Assembly: GCA_024500155.1 (NCBI GenBank) | Contig: CM044858.1 | Span: 30,274,786 to 30,338,785, forward strand | Length of the DNA: 64,000 nucleotides | DNA from: Chenopodium formosanum | Taxonomy: Eukaryota > Streptophyta > Magnoliopsida > Caryophyllales > Amaranthaceae | Direction: 5' to 3' | In this document: positions 36,522-48,887 of the stretch, piece after piece | How positions within the stretch are numbered: the first letter of the stretch is position 1 | Layout of the letters: each line of letters opens with the position of its first letter | Program-made: the position numbers and the translations under genes | The notes under the pieces: generated by a model | Database searches by the model: none | Told to the model about the DNA's origin: nothing | What the model saw: only the letters and a program-made list of their open reading frames with translations

Positions 36522-39500
36522 GTATTTTATGTATTAACTGTAGGGGGTTGGGCAACACCTCTGCAGTTAATAATCTCCGGAACTTAGTACGGAGAGAGGC
36601 CCCGTCTCTGGTTTTCTTGATGGAGACGAAGTTGAGTAGCGGTGAGATGGTTAAAATTCGATCAAAACTTGCGAGTTTTGATGGCTTAGCTGTGGATTGT
36701 AGAGGTAGAGCTGGTGGTGTGGCTTTGTATTGGTTGAAGGGGATCGACATTGAGTTGCTTTCTATGTCGTTGCACCACATTGATGTGAATGTGGTGAAAG
36801 GGTTGGGAACAACTCGTTGGAGATTTACCGGTTTTTATGGATGGCTTAAGGTCCATAATTGTCACCTTTCGTGGAGTTTGTTGTCTTCGTTAGCTAATGA
36901 GGATGATAGTGCGTGGGTTTGTGCGGGTGATTATAATGAGATTTTGTCGGATTTTGAGAAGAAAGGAGGGAGAAATCGTGCTTTGTGGCAAATGGAGAAT
37001 TTTCGAGAGGTGGTTGATACTTGCCAGTTGAGGGATGTTCCTTTCACAGGGTACTCATTCACTTATGACAATGGACAATGGGGAGAAGATAATATAGAGT
37101 GTCGGCTTGATTGTGCTTTTGATAATCAGAGTTGGATGAATATTTTTTCTCGGAGTAAGGTGTTTAATTTGGAACGAGAATGGTCGGACCATGCTCCAAT
37201 TAAAGTTGTGCTTGATGAGCAGGAAGGGGACAATAGAAGGGTGGATGAGAAAATTTTTCGATTCGAACAACTTTGGTCTGAGCGCGAGGGATGTGAGGAG
37301 GTGATTTCGCAATCGTGGCAGCTTGGGGGTGCGTTTCTTGAGCAGAAACTGGAAGCTTGTGCGGCTGAGCTTCGGTTTTGGAGTAATAGGGAATTTGGAA
37401 AAATCTTCAAGGAGATTCGGAAAAAAAGGAAGCGGTTAGGGGTGTTAAACAAGGGTGGGCGGAGCGAGGCTCGGGTTAGAGAGAGGAGGAGGGTGGTGCG
37501 AGAGATTAACGACCTTTTGCACCAAGAAAAGATTTATTGGAGACAGAGATCTCGGGCATTATGGTTGGAGGCAGGAGACCGCAATTCGAGCTATTTTCAT
37601 CGAAAATCCTCGCTGCGTCGGAGCAAAAATAGGATCTCTTCGCTTGTGTCTGATGATGGTGTGCGACATTCAGAGGTGGAGGAGGTCCAAGGAGTTGCTA
37701 CAAATTATTTTCGGACCTTGTTCATTTCTTCGATGCCTTCTAGTTTTGATGAAGCTTTGGCTGGGATTGATCGTAGGGTGACGGATGAAATGAATGAAGG
37801 TCTTTGTGCTACTTATTCGAAGGAAAAGGTGGTAATGGCTCTCAAACAGATGCACCCTTTGAAGGCCCCGGTTCTGGATGGTATGTGTCCCCTATTCTTT
37901 CAAACTTATTGGCATATTGTTGGCCCTTCTGTGACTACTTTGGTTCTTAATGTGCTTAATGGTGCTGTGATCCCAGAATTTATTAATAAATCTTTCATAG
38001 TGTTAATCCCCAAGAAAAAAGATCCGGAGAGTATGACGGATTTTAGGCCAATTAGTCTCTGCAATGTGGTGTACAAATTGATTACTAAGGTGCTTGCCAA
38101 TCGTTTGAAAGTCTTTCTTTCTGATATTACTTCTGTTAATCAAAGTGCATTTATTCCGGGGAGGCTAATCACTGACAATATATAGTGGCGTTTGAATTGT
38201 TTCATCATATGAAAAATTCAAATAGTGAGAGTGGTTCGATGGCTCTGAAATTGGATATGGCGAAAGCATATGATAGGGTGGAGTGGGATTTTCTGAGAGC
38301 GGTTATGGAAAAAATGGGATTTGCTGAGAATTGGGTGAATTGTGTGCTACATTGTGTGTCGACTGTCTCGTTCTCAGTTTTGATAAATGGTGCACCTTTG
38401 GGGGAGTTTACTCCATCTAGGTGTTTACGGCAAGGTGATCCCCTTTCCCTATATCTTTTTATTTTGTGTACTGAGGCTTTGTCGGGTCTTCTGAATAATG
38501 CAGTTGGTATGGGTCGGATTCATGGGATTAAGGTTGCTCCTACTGCCCCAGTTGTGTCACATTTGTTCTTTGCTAGTGTGATTTTCTCTAAAGCTAATGC
38601 GGAGGAGGTGAATATTATCCAAGAAATATTGCAGACTTATGAGATGGCTTCTGGTCAGATGGTGAGTCTTGGCAAAACTACCGTTTCCTTTAGCAAAAGA
38701 GTGCCGGATCAGAGAAGGGTGGAGCTAGCCGAATTACTTGGAGTGAATGTGGTGGAGGTTCATGATAAATATTTGGGATTGCCGACGATTATTGGTAGGT
38801 CCAAGAGAGCTCTTACTAGAGGGGTTCGTGAGAAGTTGTGCAAACGGCTTCAAGGGTGGAAGGGGGGATTTCTTTCTAAGGCGGGTCGTGAAGTTTTGAT
38901 TAAGGCAGTTGCCCAATCTATTCCGACCTATGCGATGAGTGTTTTTAAATTTCCCTCATCTTTTTGTGATGAATTGCGTTCGTTAGTGGCTAATTTTTGG
39001 TGGGGTCAAAAGAAGGGTGAACGGAAAATCCATTGGGTTGCGTGGAAGAAGCTTTGTGAGCCTAAGGCTGTAGGAGGGTTGGGGTTTCGTGATTTTAAAG
39101 CTTTTAATTTAGCCCTTCTTGGTATGCAGGCCTGGCGTATTTTACAGCATCTTGAGAGTTTGATGGCTCGAATTTTTAAGGCTCGATACTTTGCTCATGG
39201 GGATTATCTTGAGTCGGAGCTTGGTAATTTACCAAGTTATACTTGGCGTGGCATTTGGGGGGCTAAGTGGGTTGTGAATCGAGGTTTGAGGTGGTGTGTT
39301 GGGGATGGGTTGAACATATCTGTATGGAAGAGCCCTTGGATCCCAAATACTAAATCTCGAAGGATAATATCTCCTAAGGGCAATGCAGCGGAGGAGCTTC
39401 GTGTTTGTGATTTAATTCATTTACCTACCTCCTCGTGGAATATAGGAAAGGTCAAGGAGCTCTTTTTGCCTTTTGAATGTGAGCGTATTCTCAGTATTCT

Positions 39501-40595
39501 GATTAGTTGCTGTCTTCCGCCCGACTCCATTTGTTGGGATCTCGAGAAGAATGGGGAATATTCGGTGCGTTCAGCTTATAGGGCGACTTTTGGTGATTAT
39601 GATGTGGGTAATGTGGCTTCTACCTCTGGTGGAGCTAGCTTCTGGAATAAAATTTGGCACGCAAACACTTTGCCTCGGGTTAAATTGTTTGTGTGGAGGG
39701 CGTGTAGAGGGGCATTACCTACCTTAGTGGGGCTGAGCAAGAGAATACCAGGGAGGGATGCGGTCTGCTCTTTGTGTCAAGCTGGTGTGGAGACAGAGCT
39801 CCATTGTTTGAGAGACTGCATAATTGCTCGGCTAATGTGGGTGCTAGTTAGTTGGGGGGTGATGTTCAAGGGATCTTCTGTAATTTTGGGGACATGGTGG
39901 CTTCGTGTTTGACTCGGTTGGCTTCAAAGGAGCATGGTTTTTTTCTCACTATCTGCTGGAAGATTTGGGATGCGAGGAATCGATGGATTTTTGAGAATGA
40001 AGAATGTGACCCAATTCGATCAATGGAGTATGTGAATAAGCTAATGCAAGAGCTAAATAGGGAAGATGGCAGCAAGGTGGGGGTGGGTAGAAATCAGAAG
40101 AAGCACTGGAAGGCCCCTGATGAAGGGTGGGTAAAGCTTAATGTCGATGGGGGTACGTGTGAGGGGTTAGGGAGTTGTGCTGGTGCATTGGTGCGTGATG
40201 ACAGAGGTGAGCCCCTTTTTGCTGCATCCTGGATGGTGGAGGATCGTTGGATACCAGAAATGGCTGAAGCCAAAGCACTTTTCCTTGGGGTTAGACTAGC
40301 TGTCAATGCGGGTTTTCGCAAGGTAGTAGTAGAGAGTGATTGCCTTAGCCTTGTTAATGCAATTTCATCACATGAGAAGGGTAGAAGTAGTTTGCATTTG
40401 ATTCTTGATGATGTTTATCATTTGAGCAGTATGTTTGAGAGTGTGCGTTGGAGTTTTGTGGGAAGGGAGGGAAATATAGCTGCACATGAATTAGCTCATT
40501 GTTTACCTCGGGCTGTAGGTTGTAATTCGTGGGAGATGAATTTCCCTCCTCAGGTTGTTTCTATTTGTTCTGCTGATGCTATAAATGAAAGTTAA
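36518..40595 (+). pseudogene. LINE ORF2: endonuclease, reverse transcriptase, zinc-binding region and RNase H; two frameshifts and loss of the catalytic Asp pair
   Basis: Starts at an ATG that overlaps the ORF1 stop (ATGA). Order of domains: apurinic-type endonuclease (ILCINCRGLGN, LMETKL, GDYNEI, SDHAPI), RT (PLKAPVLDGM, IPKKKDPESMTDFRPISLCN, LKLDMAKAYDRVEWDF, LRQGDPLS), zf-RVT (FVWRACRGALPT with CSLCQAG), and a C-terminal RNase H of the RVT_3 type (KLNVDGG, EAKALFLG, VESDCLS). A one-base loss near 38182 breaks DNI/VAFEL; a second shift lies near 39880-39900. The motif expected as FADD reads FFASVIFS at about 38565-38590, missing both aspartates. The protein cannot be active. Confidence 0.88.
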
Positions 40596-40618
40596 TAGCT
40601 CCCTTTGGGGCTTTGTTT

Positions 40619-40690
40619 CAGAAATAGAGGAAGAGGAAAGTGGCTCGTGATTTGACATATGAATAGAAAATGTTAGAAGAAGGAAAGTAA
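40619..40690 (-). pseudogene. Continuation of the duplicated lipase promoter
   Basis: Matches lipase upstream sequence around 30330-30400 (aaatagaggaagaggaaag, gtgatttgac, atgaatagaaaatg). It is separated from 34935 by the LINE. Confidence 0.8.
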
Positions 40691-40715
40691 AATATTTCCC
40701 CCGATCAAAAACGTC

Positions 40716-40935
40716 CCGTCCAACCCTGAATCCCCTTCCCCCACCCACAAATACATTTAAGGTGGTTTATGAGGTTGGGTATAGGGTTTGGGAGTGGCGT
40801 TTTTAGGTGGGGTATGATGTGTATTGAAAAATATAGTATATTTACTGAAAATTATAACTGCTTATTAACATTAAAATCATATTAGATTTAAAGTTATCCC
40901 AAAAACGTTAAAAGTTACTCCAAATTAGCTATAAT
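40716..40935 (+). repeat. Direct repeat X, copy 2
   Basis: Same order as copy 1 at 34097: cccttcccccacccac, gggtttgggagtggcg, gttatcccaaaaacgtt, ccaaattagct. Confidence 0.65.
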
Positions 40936-41769
40936 TATTCGATGAATACTGGAACAATCATAAATAAAATGCAATCAAATTTCATGTTTGAAGCATAGGA
41001 CTTATAAGAGTAAAATATGTTGCATTGGGCTTAATTATTGTAACGATCATAAAAAAGTCTTTGCATTAGCCCTTCTTTAACCGTTGCATTTATGATCATC
41101 TCATCATTGAATTAAAATTAGCCGAGCTAAAACCAACATGGCCCAAAATCATTTGGTCTTATATTTATCTGACCTATTCTAAGGCGTGTCAAAAGAGTAT
41201 CCTTAACCCGTTATGACTTGACCCTTAATGGATTCATGGTCAACCCAAACTCCATCCTATTGATCCTTTTGACACCTTCACCTGTAATATATCTAGTCAA
41301 TTACACATGGATAGAATTATACATCTTTTCATATAATCACTAGTGAGTAGCTCGGGCGGTGCCAAGTGACTACTTTTGTAATCGTGCAATTGGGGTTTTT
41401 TAAGGGATTTTGAAATATAAAATCGACATTATAGAATATGTTTTTTTTTAATAATTATATCATGTGGTTTGCTCTTATGTACATTTCTTTTTCATATTTA
41501 TAACATGCTTGATATTGGGCAAAGATGGTTAAATATTCTACTTTGTTATAAGTGGTTTGGTGCAATGTTCGAATCCCCTTAACCTTATAAATTTATATGA
41601 AGTAATGCGGGTTGCTTGGGTGACGTGGTGTAACGATTAAAGTTAATTTAGTGATGATGTGGCATAAAGAGATGTTGGGTAGTGTAGACACTAGATTGTG
41701 TGATGTGTTTGCGTATGCTAAAACACTAGTGAGGTTCTAAATATTTTATTGTGAAGAATTAATTGAATA
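40936..41769. other. Intergenic, nothing recognised
   Basis: AT-rich with no open frame, no clear repeat ends and no RNA gene that I can see. Confidence 0.4.
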
Positions 41770-42130
41770 GGTAATAACGATTGTTGGGAGAAAACTTTGA
41801 TAGCCTCGACTACAAGGATTTCACTCGGCCTCAACCTTATGAGAAATGGACGTACCATGATAGCAACGCTACATGATTAACTCAAAACACAAAACTGATT
41901 TTATTCATTGACAAAGAGAATATTTATAGGCAACAATCCTTTGTCAAATAGGAAAATAAAAGATAAAAATCCTAAAAACTGATCCTATCTTAAATTATTA
42001 TCTTGATCTTATACTAGGAAAATAAAATCCTAAAAACCTTAAATTAAGATAATTTATCAAGATAAACTCCTAATCCTACTAATCACGCATAACTTTCAGA
42101 TTGAAGTTACTCAATCTCGCGATTAATAGA
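41770..42130 (-). mobile_element. Copia-like LTR fragment
   Basis: On the minus strand a TATAAATA box (41928-41921) is followed by a leader with tctttgtcaatgaataaaat and then gctatcatggtac. This is typical of plant copia LTRs next to the primer-binding region. Ends not resolved. Confidence 0.4.
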
Positions 42131-42214
42131 AGACTCAACAAAAAAAATCAACTAAAAATATTTTGATACTAAATAAACTCTATTGATGCTATGGAATACA
42201 CATCATTGTGTCTC

Positions 42215-45015
42215 CCAAAAAACCAAACCCAGTGATGAGTACCTTTCACGTCTTTGATTATTGAGTTCGGTGAAGAGTTGGAAAGTCTCGTGAAGTTTCC
42301 TTCAAGCTTAACCTTTTCTAGCCTTTCATAAAGAATTTTAAGTCAAAATCATTCATTTCGTGTCCAAACCTTATAAACGTCCAAACTAGTTTATTTTGGT
42401 CCATAATCCTGGTCCAATTATTGTTTCGTTGGATATGACTTTAAAACAAATTTTCAACGATATATTATAAGCCAAAATCCGACTTAAAACGAATATGTTA
42501 TGGTCAAAATACTAAACCAGGCCCAAACTGAACCTAAGTCCACCTTACCTATGACCTAATGATCATGTGAGGGTCCAAATACCTTAATCTTAATCCAAAA
42601 CCAATTATGATTCATTAGGAACTCCTAGAATTCTCTAAGATATTTTAATCTATCCTTTACGAAAGATAAAGGTCAAAGATTTTGAAATTGAATATAATTC
42701 CTCTTTTGATAATCCTTGTTCTCATAATTTTTATCCTACTATTAAATGATGGATAGTTCTTGAAATTATCTTTCCAATGATATATTCTAATCCCAATTCC
42801 GAACTATAACGAAAAAGATATGAACGGAATACCAAACTCTATCTAAAACTGACACCGTTCCACTATTTTGATCATATCTTTTACTCTGCAAAAGATATCA
42901 ATTTTGTTCTAATTGGGTTCGAAATTAGACTTTCATATATCTCCAACAATATATTATTTATCTTCTTCCGATTTCTGGATCAAAAGTGATGACAAAAACA
43001 AAACAACAAAAACTGTTGTCCATCGCGACACAATGAAACCTGTATTTTGATTTGAATTCTGACTCTTTTTTTATCCTTCAACCCTCTTTTTTCTTATAAA
43101 TAGAAGTCGTTTCACCCCCTTTTCATTCACCAACGATCATCAACAATACCTCTTGTGGGGAATTTTTCAACACTCAACTTTCAGCCCCACTGTAATCATG
43201 CATGGTGGAGTCCAAAAGGAAGGAAGCTAGAGATAAGTGAGTCGCCAACAAGTTTTAGGACCTTGTAAACCGTCTACGGGTGTAAAGGTTACACCCCATT
43301 TACAATCACGGAGATCACTAACTCTAAAGTTTTCTGGAACCATGACTGGATATTCAGGGATGCTGGTACGAATTCAACGTAAATGAGATTGAACTCGCCC
43401 TAAATCAGCCTATACTTAATTCTTATGATATTCATTTGTTCTTTCTAATCAACATACATTCTTCAAATAAATCCTAAGTATATTTAATTTACGTTGGTTG
43501 ATTATTAATGCACAAACAATTCTATTATTGGCGATCACTTAAATTAAATCATATTAAGCCTAAATCAAATTATTAATTATCTTATTAGACGTGATTTCAA
43601 GTACAAATCCCCTTTAAACCTGAAACAAAGGACGTGATTAAGAAATAACAATAAATCATAAATGATCTAGCAATGTATGATAATCGACACAATAATCATC
43701 ATAACAATTCCTCAAAGCATAATATATATTAGCAAGATCCTAGGCATGATACTAAACGGATTAATAACAAATTCTAGCATGTCACTTATAATAAAGATCA
43801 AAGCTTTAGGCTAGACATGATCGATATTAGAAATCAACATGATAATTAGAAATCACAAAGACATTATATTTTGATACTAGAAATCATAAAGACATCCCAA
43901 CATGATACAAGAAATCATAGAAACATCCTAACATGATACTAAGAATTAAAATAATTTTCTAAGCATTATTTGTATATCAAAAGAATAGTTAAGTAATCGA
44001 ATTAATTACTTTGATGTCTTGTATTTCTTTCTATCAAAACAATACACACATTAGTAAACTTAAAGAAATAATAATTAAAGCAAATAAATCAAGTAAGAAT
44101 TGAAATATGGATTTGGGACCAAACCCTCAGAACTATCAACCTTTCACATCAAGGTCGAAGGCAACTTCGAGAAAGGCTTGGAGTATTCAAGTCTCGCAAA
44201 GGACGTATGGTATATATTTATAAAAGTATCAAAGGATGTGTTTAGATATGTTTAGGCTAGGCCAAGGCTAAGAAAGAGAGAGAAGAAGCTTTTAGCTTAT
44301 AGAGAGGATTAGATGATTGTTGGTGATCAAGCTTGTTGATGATTGAAAACAGGGTGAAACGACCTCAATTTATATATAAGTAAAAAAAAGGGTCAAAAGA
44401 TCAGAAAAGAGTCAGAGTCTGACACGGAGTAAAATAGATTTTATCACGATCGCGATAGGCTTACCGCGACACGATATTTCTATCGCTTAGCGATATTGTC
44501 AAAAGATAGGATCCGACTTCCAATCAAATTGGCTTAATTAATAATATTTCCGTACGTATTCTAATTTTATCAAATATAAAATCATTAAAAAACAAGTGTT
44601 TTATCCGATGTAAAATTCTTTAGTCTTTATCTTTAAAACACAAGATAAATTAGAACCTTCTAGAGGATTCTAGAAGCTAATAATAAATCCTAATGGGTTT
44701 AGGATTGAAAACTACCTTCTACAAGATTCTAGATACTTGTAATAAATCCAATTGGTTTAGGAATGAGGTTAAGGTTAATGGACCCTCCACGTGATCATTG
44801 GGTCGTAGGTAATGCTCAGTTTGGGCACAACTTAGTATTTTTGCCATAACTTCTTATTTATAACTCGGATTTGGGCTTATAATATATCGTTGGAAATCAC
44901 TTTTTAAGCCTCATCCAACTACACAATTATTGGATCCAAATTACGGACCTAAATAAACTGGTTTAGACGTTTTTATAATGAGGACACGAAATGAAGTATT
45001 TTTGATCAAAATATC
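42215..45015. repeat. Large dispersed repeat with roughly 0.7-kb inverted arms
   Basis: The arm at about 42330-43160 recurs inverted at about 44300-45015. Shared phrases include tcatttcgtgtcc near 42357 versus ggacacgaaatga near 44982, and gatcatgtgagggtcc near 42562 versus ggaccctccacgtgatcatt near 44780. Others are tataatatatcg/cgatatattata and gtcgtttcaccc/gggtgaaacgac. A TATAAATA box lies at 43095. Between the arms, about 43190-44240 is also present, inverted, at 57360-58490. No coding domain. It could be a foldback transposon or two LTRs of one family in opposite orientation. Confidence 0.6.
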
Positions 45016-46039
45016 CCTACCTTATAAAAAGTGGAAGATTGTTCTTATGAATAGTGCACAGACCTTTTTGCCCTTCAAAATGTCTTTTTACCTTCTTACC
45101 CTCATTTGTAATTTTGTACTCCAACTTTTCTAACACGTTTTAGTTGTCTACATTTCCTTACTCATTAATGAATTTTGAGATTTCTCTCTCCTCCTCTCCA
45201 TCTCTGTTACTCTTTGAGATTTTTTAACCTTCTCTCTTCTACATCTTTGTTCACCATCTCCATTGTAATACTAAATCCCACGTCTACTATCTTCCCAAAA
45301 TTTCAAAATAAAAAACAATAAAAACCAAATTGGGGCAAAAAAAAGTTGACAATACTAAGAAATAATCCAACATATAGCAAAAAAAAGAAGAAATGGTGAG
45401 GACCTTTTCGCGGTCAACGAGCTAGAAACGGGCACGTTGAGGAAGGGGGCAGGAAAGCCTCGAGAGAGGAGAGAGTAAGGCGGTGGAAGAGGGCGGCCGG
45501 AGTTTTTAGGAGGTGGGTCATCGGAGATTGATCAGTTTGATGCTGTTCTTTTTTGTTATCCTTTGATTTTGTTCTTTTTTAAAAAAAATATCAGAATATG
45601 TAAGTTTTGATTGCAAAATTTGTATATGTTTTTGTTGTTTTTTTATTTTTTATTTTTTATTTTTTGGTTTTTTTTTTTTTAAGTATTGTGAGCTGATGCG
45701 CTTCTTTTAAATCTCATTATGCCTATTGAACTAATGAGTAATCACTAAAACTAATTAGTTCAATTGGTCACAAGACTTTCTTTATTTTTTGAACGGAGCT
45801 CAAAAGACTATTTCGTGAAGCAAAGTTCATAGATTTAAAACATGACTATCATTAAGAACATTCCACTATGGAACTTATAAGGATCATTATTTTAGCATAT
45901 GAGCACTTCAGTGTAAGATAAAACTAATTTCAAAATTTAGACACTTCAGTGTCTATGGGTTTCTCGGATGTCCTGTGAGCTACTTTAGTATAATGTACTT
46001 CATAATACTTGTACTTTCTAATTCTTATGTAAAAGTACA
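45016..46039. other. Intergenic, nothing recognised
   Basis: T-rich and AT-rich. A short GC-rich patch near 45405-45530 has no convincing frame. Confidence 0.4.
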
Positions 46040-46047
46040 ATCCTTCT

Positions 46048-46606
46048 TAGCACTGTCAAAACGGTTTGACAGTTCGATTTGAAATCGGTTCGATAGTTAA
46101 TCGGGTCGGTTTGAAATCGGTTTAATTTTCTCAAGGGTCGGTTTTGGTTCGGTTTAAGTAGTTATCGGTTCGATTCGGTTTCGGTTTATTCTTAAGCGGT
46201 TTTAATTCGGTTCGGGTTGTAAACAGTCCGGGTAGTAAACGGTTCGGTGCAGGCGGGTTGCGGTTTGTTAACGGTGCGGTGTAAACGGTTTTTATCCCGG
46301 TTCAAACAGTTTCGGGTTGGAAACGGTTTCGGGTTAGAAACAGTTCGATTCTTTTTTGGTTCAATTTATAACTGGTTCGGATCTTTTTCGGTTCAGTTTT
46401 TAACTGGCTCGGTTCTTTTTCGGTTCAGTTTATAACTGGTTCGGTTCTTCGATGGTTTAACCACTTTAACGTTATTCATATCGGTTCCATTTCAAGTTTA
46501 CTAAATTACGGTTCGGGTCGGTTTTCAGTTTCAAAAAATAAATTGTTTATCGAGTTGTTTGGATTCGGGCAGTTAAATGGTTTTGGATTGAAATTTGATA
46601 GTACTT
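46048..46606 (+). repeat. GGTTCGG-rich unit, left
   Basis: Dense CGGTTCGGTTT-like repeats. It has its own inner end-like sequence (gaaatttgatagtactt), but no duplication next to that inner end. The open frame at 46247-46435 is a repeat artefact. Confidence 0.75.
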
Positions 46607-47374
46607 GCTAACCTTTTGCGTTCACAAGTTTTATATAAAGTTGGCAAGTCGCGAATCATTTCTTATTTAGGCATCATATTATAAACAAATTCTCATTGAT
46701 TTTATTAATACATATTATGTTCTGTTTCAAGTTTAGTCATACTAATTTTACTAGTTTATTACGAAGTAGATTATAAGAGTTAGTGTATTAATGTATTATT
46801 GTTTTACAATTAGGTTATTATATGCTTCTTATTTAATCATTTATATACTACGCATAGTATCATAATCATGATTTGATGAGTTCTTGACTTCTTGTGAAAT
46901 GGAAATTTGCAATTTGGTAATTCTATACTTGATTAGTCAACAAGACTGATAATTATGACTCGTTTATCATTATATATTTTCATGAAATTATGAAGATATT
47001 ACAAAGTGCTTTGATTTGTATAATGAAAGAAAACACTAATGACTAATTAACAAGGTAATATTGATTAGTTCAATCGATCATATGTACAAATTATTAACAC
47101 ATGGGATCTAACCATCTCATAGTTAAATATTCGTATCATCGTTATTCGTATATATTAGTACAAAGTTATAGACTCATTAGTGATCTTTTTAAATTTATCT
47201 ATTTATACATTTTATTAATATAACGTTTTTATAATTTTTACGTGTATGAAAATAAAGATATACTAGTAGATGTTTTAATACGTGTCTTGGGCACTGATCC
47301 CGATCAAATGGGGCAAAAAATACTAAAGAATTGAGGGAATAATATTTTTGTAGATGAATGTACAACACACAAAC

Positions 47375-47560
47375 ACACACGGATCACCACTCTCAACCAT
47401 AGATTAAAAAATCAATGGTTAGATTCTTTCTCCCACAACACACACGGATCACCACTCTCAACCATAGATTAAAAAAATCAATGGTCAGATTCTTTCTTCC
47501 ACAACACACACAGATCACCAATCTAAACCATAGATTAAAAAATCAATGGTTAGATTTACA
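47375..47560. repeat. Three tandem copies of a roughly 64-bp unit
   Basis: cacacacggatcaccactct, then caaccatagattaaaaaatc and aatggttagattctttctc, repeated from about 47377, 47442 and 47507. CT-rich stretches (47610-47730) follow. Confidence 0.8.
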
Positions 47561-48204
47561 TGAAACCCTTTTGAAGCCCAATTTGGAATTAGGGTTATCA
47601 CTTATCAATCTTCCTCTCTCTCTCTCTCTCTCCGCCACGCCCTTGCTGTTCCTCTCTCTCTCTCTCTCCGCCACGCCCTTGCTGTTCCCCTCTCTCTCTC
47701 TTCCTCTCTTGCTGTTCCTCTCTCTAATTCTACTTCATTTCTTGTGTATTCTTTGACAGACAAGCGAATTTCTTCTAGTTTTGAAACCCCCAAAATCATT
47801 ATAGTTTTGCCGTCGACCACAATCATCCCTCATTCCCTTACTCACATAGTCAAATGACGTCCGACGGATATCCTACCGCAACGGCAAGCCGGTGACTGCG
47901 CGAGTACAAGATCTCGCCGCAAAAAAGCACATGACGATGACTACAAGTTGCAGTGTTAATTTAGATGTTTTCATGGTTTGAGATGGGTCCAGTTTAGCTA
48001 TGAGTTTTAAGGAAGATGTTCATTATTAATTGTTAATGTGGTTTGCCTATGATAAAGTATGATAAAATATTACAAGATCCTTCAATTTTTTGGATTTTTG
48101 GATTATATGGCTTTGTAATTGTTGCTGGTCTGCCTGTTAGTATTATTTTTATAATTTTGTTTTAATTAATTGAAATCTTGGTAGAATGGATTTGATAAAC
48201 TCAG

Positions 48205-48330
48205 GTACCCCATGTACCCGGTTTTCTCGGGTCGGGACATGGGCCGACTTTTGAACTACCCGAAGATCCGGGTACCCGCTTTTTTGGGTGCCCGATAACC
48301 TGGGTACCCGGATTTGAACACCCCTACCTG
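48205..48330. repeat. GGGTACCCGG-rich fragment
   Basis: Stretch of ggtaccc/cgggtaccc motifs ending ggatttgaacacccctacc, which looks like the end of another small hAT-type element. Confidence 0.45.
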
Positions 48331-48474
48331 AGGCTTGTTTTGCTCTTGTTTGTGAACATTGATTATCCTTAAGACCTTAATGAATGATTTGCCTTGCTAT
48401 TTTGAAAAAAATATTTAATCCATTTAATTATATTCCCGTCAAAAAAAAAATCCATTTAATTATATAAAAAAGTT

Positions 48475-48887
48475 TGTAAACGGTTCGATTTAGAAGCGGT
48501 TTGGTTCATAAACGGTTCGCTTTCTAACCAGTTCGGTTTTTAAATGGTTCGGTGCAAACGGGTAGCAGTTTGCTAACGGTCCGGTGTAAACGGTTTTTTT
48601 GCCAGTTTAAACGGTTTCGGGTTGGAATCGATTTCGGGTTAGATACGATTCGGTTCTTTTTCGGTTCGGTTTTCTTTCAGCTCGGTTTATATTTGGTTCG
48701 GTTTGTTAACGGGTTCGGTTCTTATACGGTTAACATTATTCGGGTCGATTTGGTTTCGGGTTTACTAAAATACGGTTCGGGTCGGTTTTTGGTTTCAAAA
48801 AAATCGGTTTTTAATCGGTTCGGTTCTCATTTGGGTCGGTCGGTTTCGGGCAGTTAAACGGTTTCGGTTTGAAATTTGACAGCACTA
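48475..48887 (+). repeat. GGTTCGG-rich unit, right (5' shortened)
   Basis: Colinear with the left unit, for example gtttcgggttggaa(t/a)cg and taacggt(g/c)cggtgtaaacgg. Ends with the perfect outer terminus. Confidence 0.75.

Larger units (their letters stand above)
34936..40618 (+). mobile_element. L1-type LINE, near full length, inserted in the duplicated lipase promoter
   Basis: About 5.7 kb with 5' UTR, ORF1 and ORF2, flanked by a roughly 20-bp target duplication. The 3' UTR after the ORF2 stop is only about 20 bases (ccctttggggctttgttt) and lacks a poly(A) tail, so the 3' end may be slightly truncated. Confidence 0.85.
46048..48887. mobile_element. Composite hAT-like transposon bounded by two GGTTCGG-rich elements
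   Basis: Outer ends TAGCACTGTCAAA and TTTGACAGCACTA (11 of 13 inverted matches) are flanked by a perfect 8-bp duplication ATCCTTCT (46040-46047 and 48888-48895). Left unit 46048-46606 and right unit about 48475-48887 are directly repeated and rich in GGTTCGGTTT. The 1.9 kb between them is unrelated sequence. No transposase. Confidence 0.65.

Noticed and set aside
46247..46435. Phe/Gly/Ser-rich frames at 46247-46435 and 48552-48857
   Set aside because: Both are readings of the GGTTCGGTTT repeat.
46048..46606. Left GGTTCGG unit as a complete independent hAT MITE
   Set aside because: No 8-bp duplication at its inner end, whereas the outer ends of the pair share a perfect one.
47415..47826. Repetitive RFFLPQHT frame (plus) and REREERG-like frame (minus)
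   Set aside because: Explained by the 64-bp tandem repeat and CT-rich tract.
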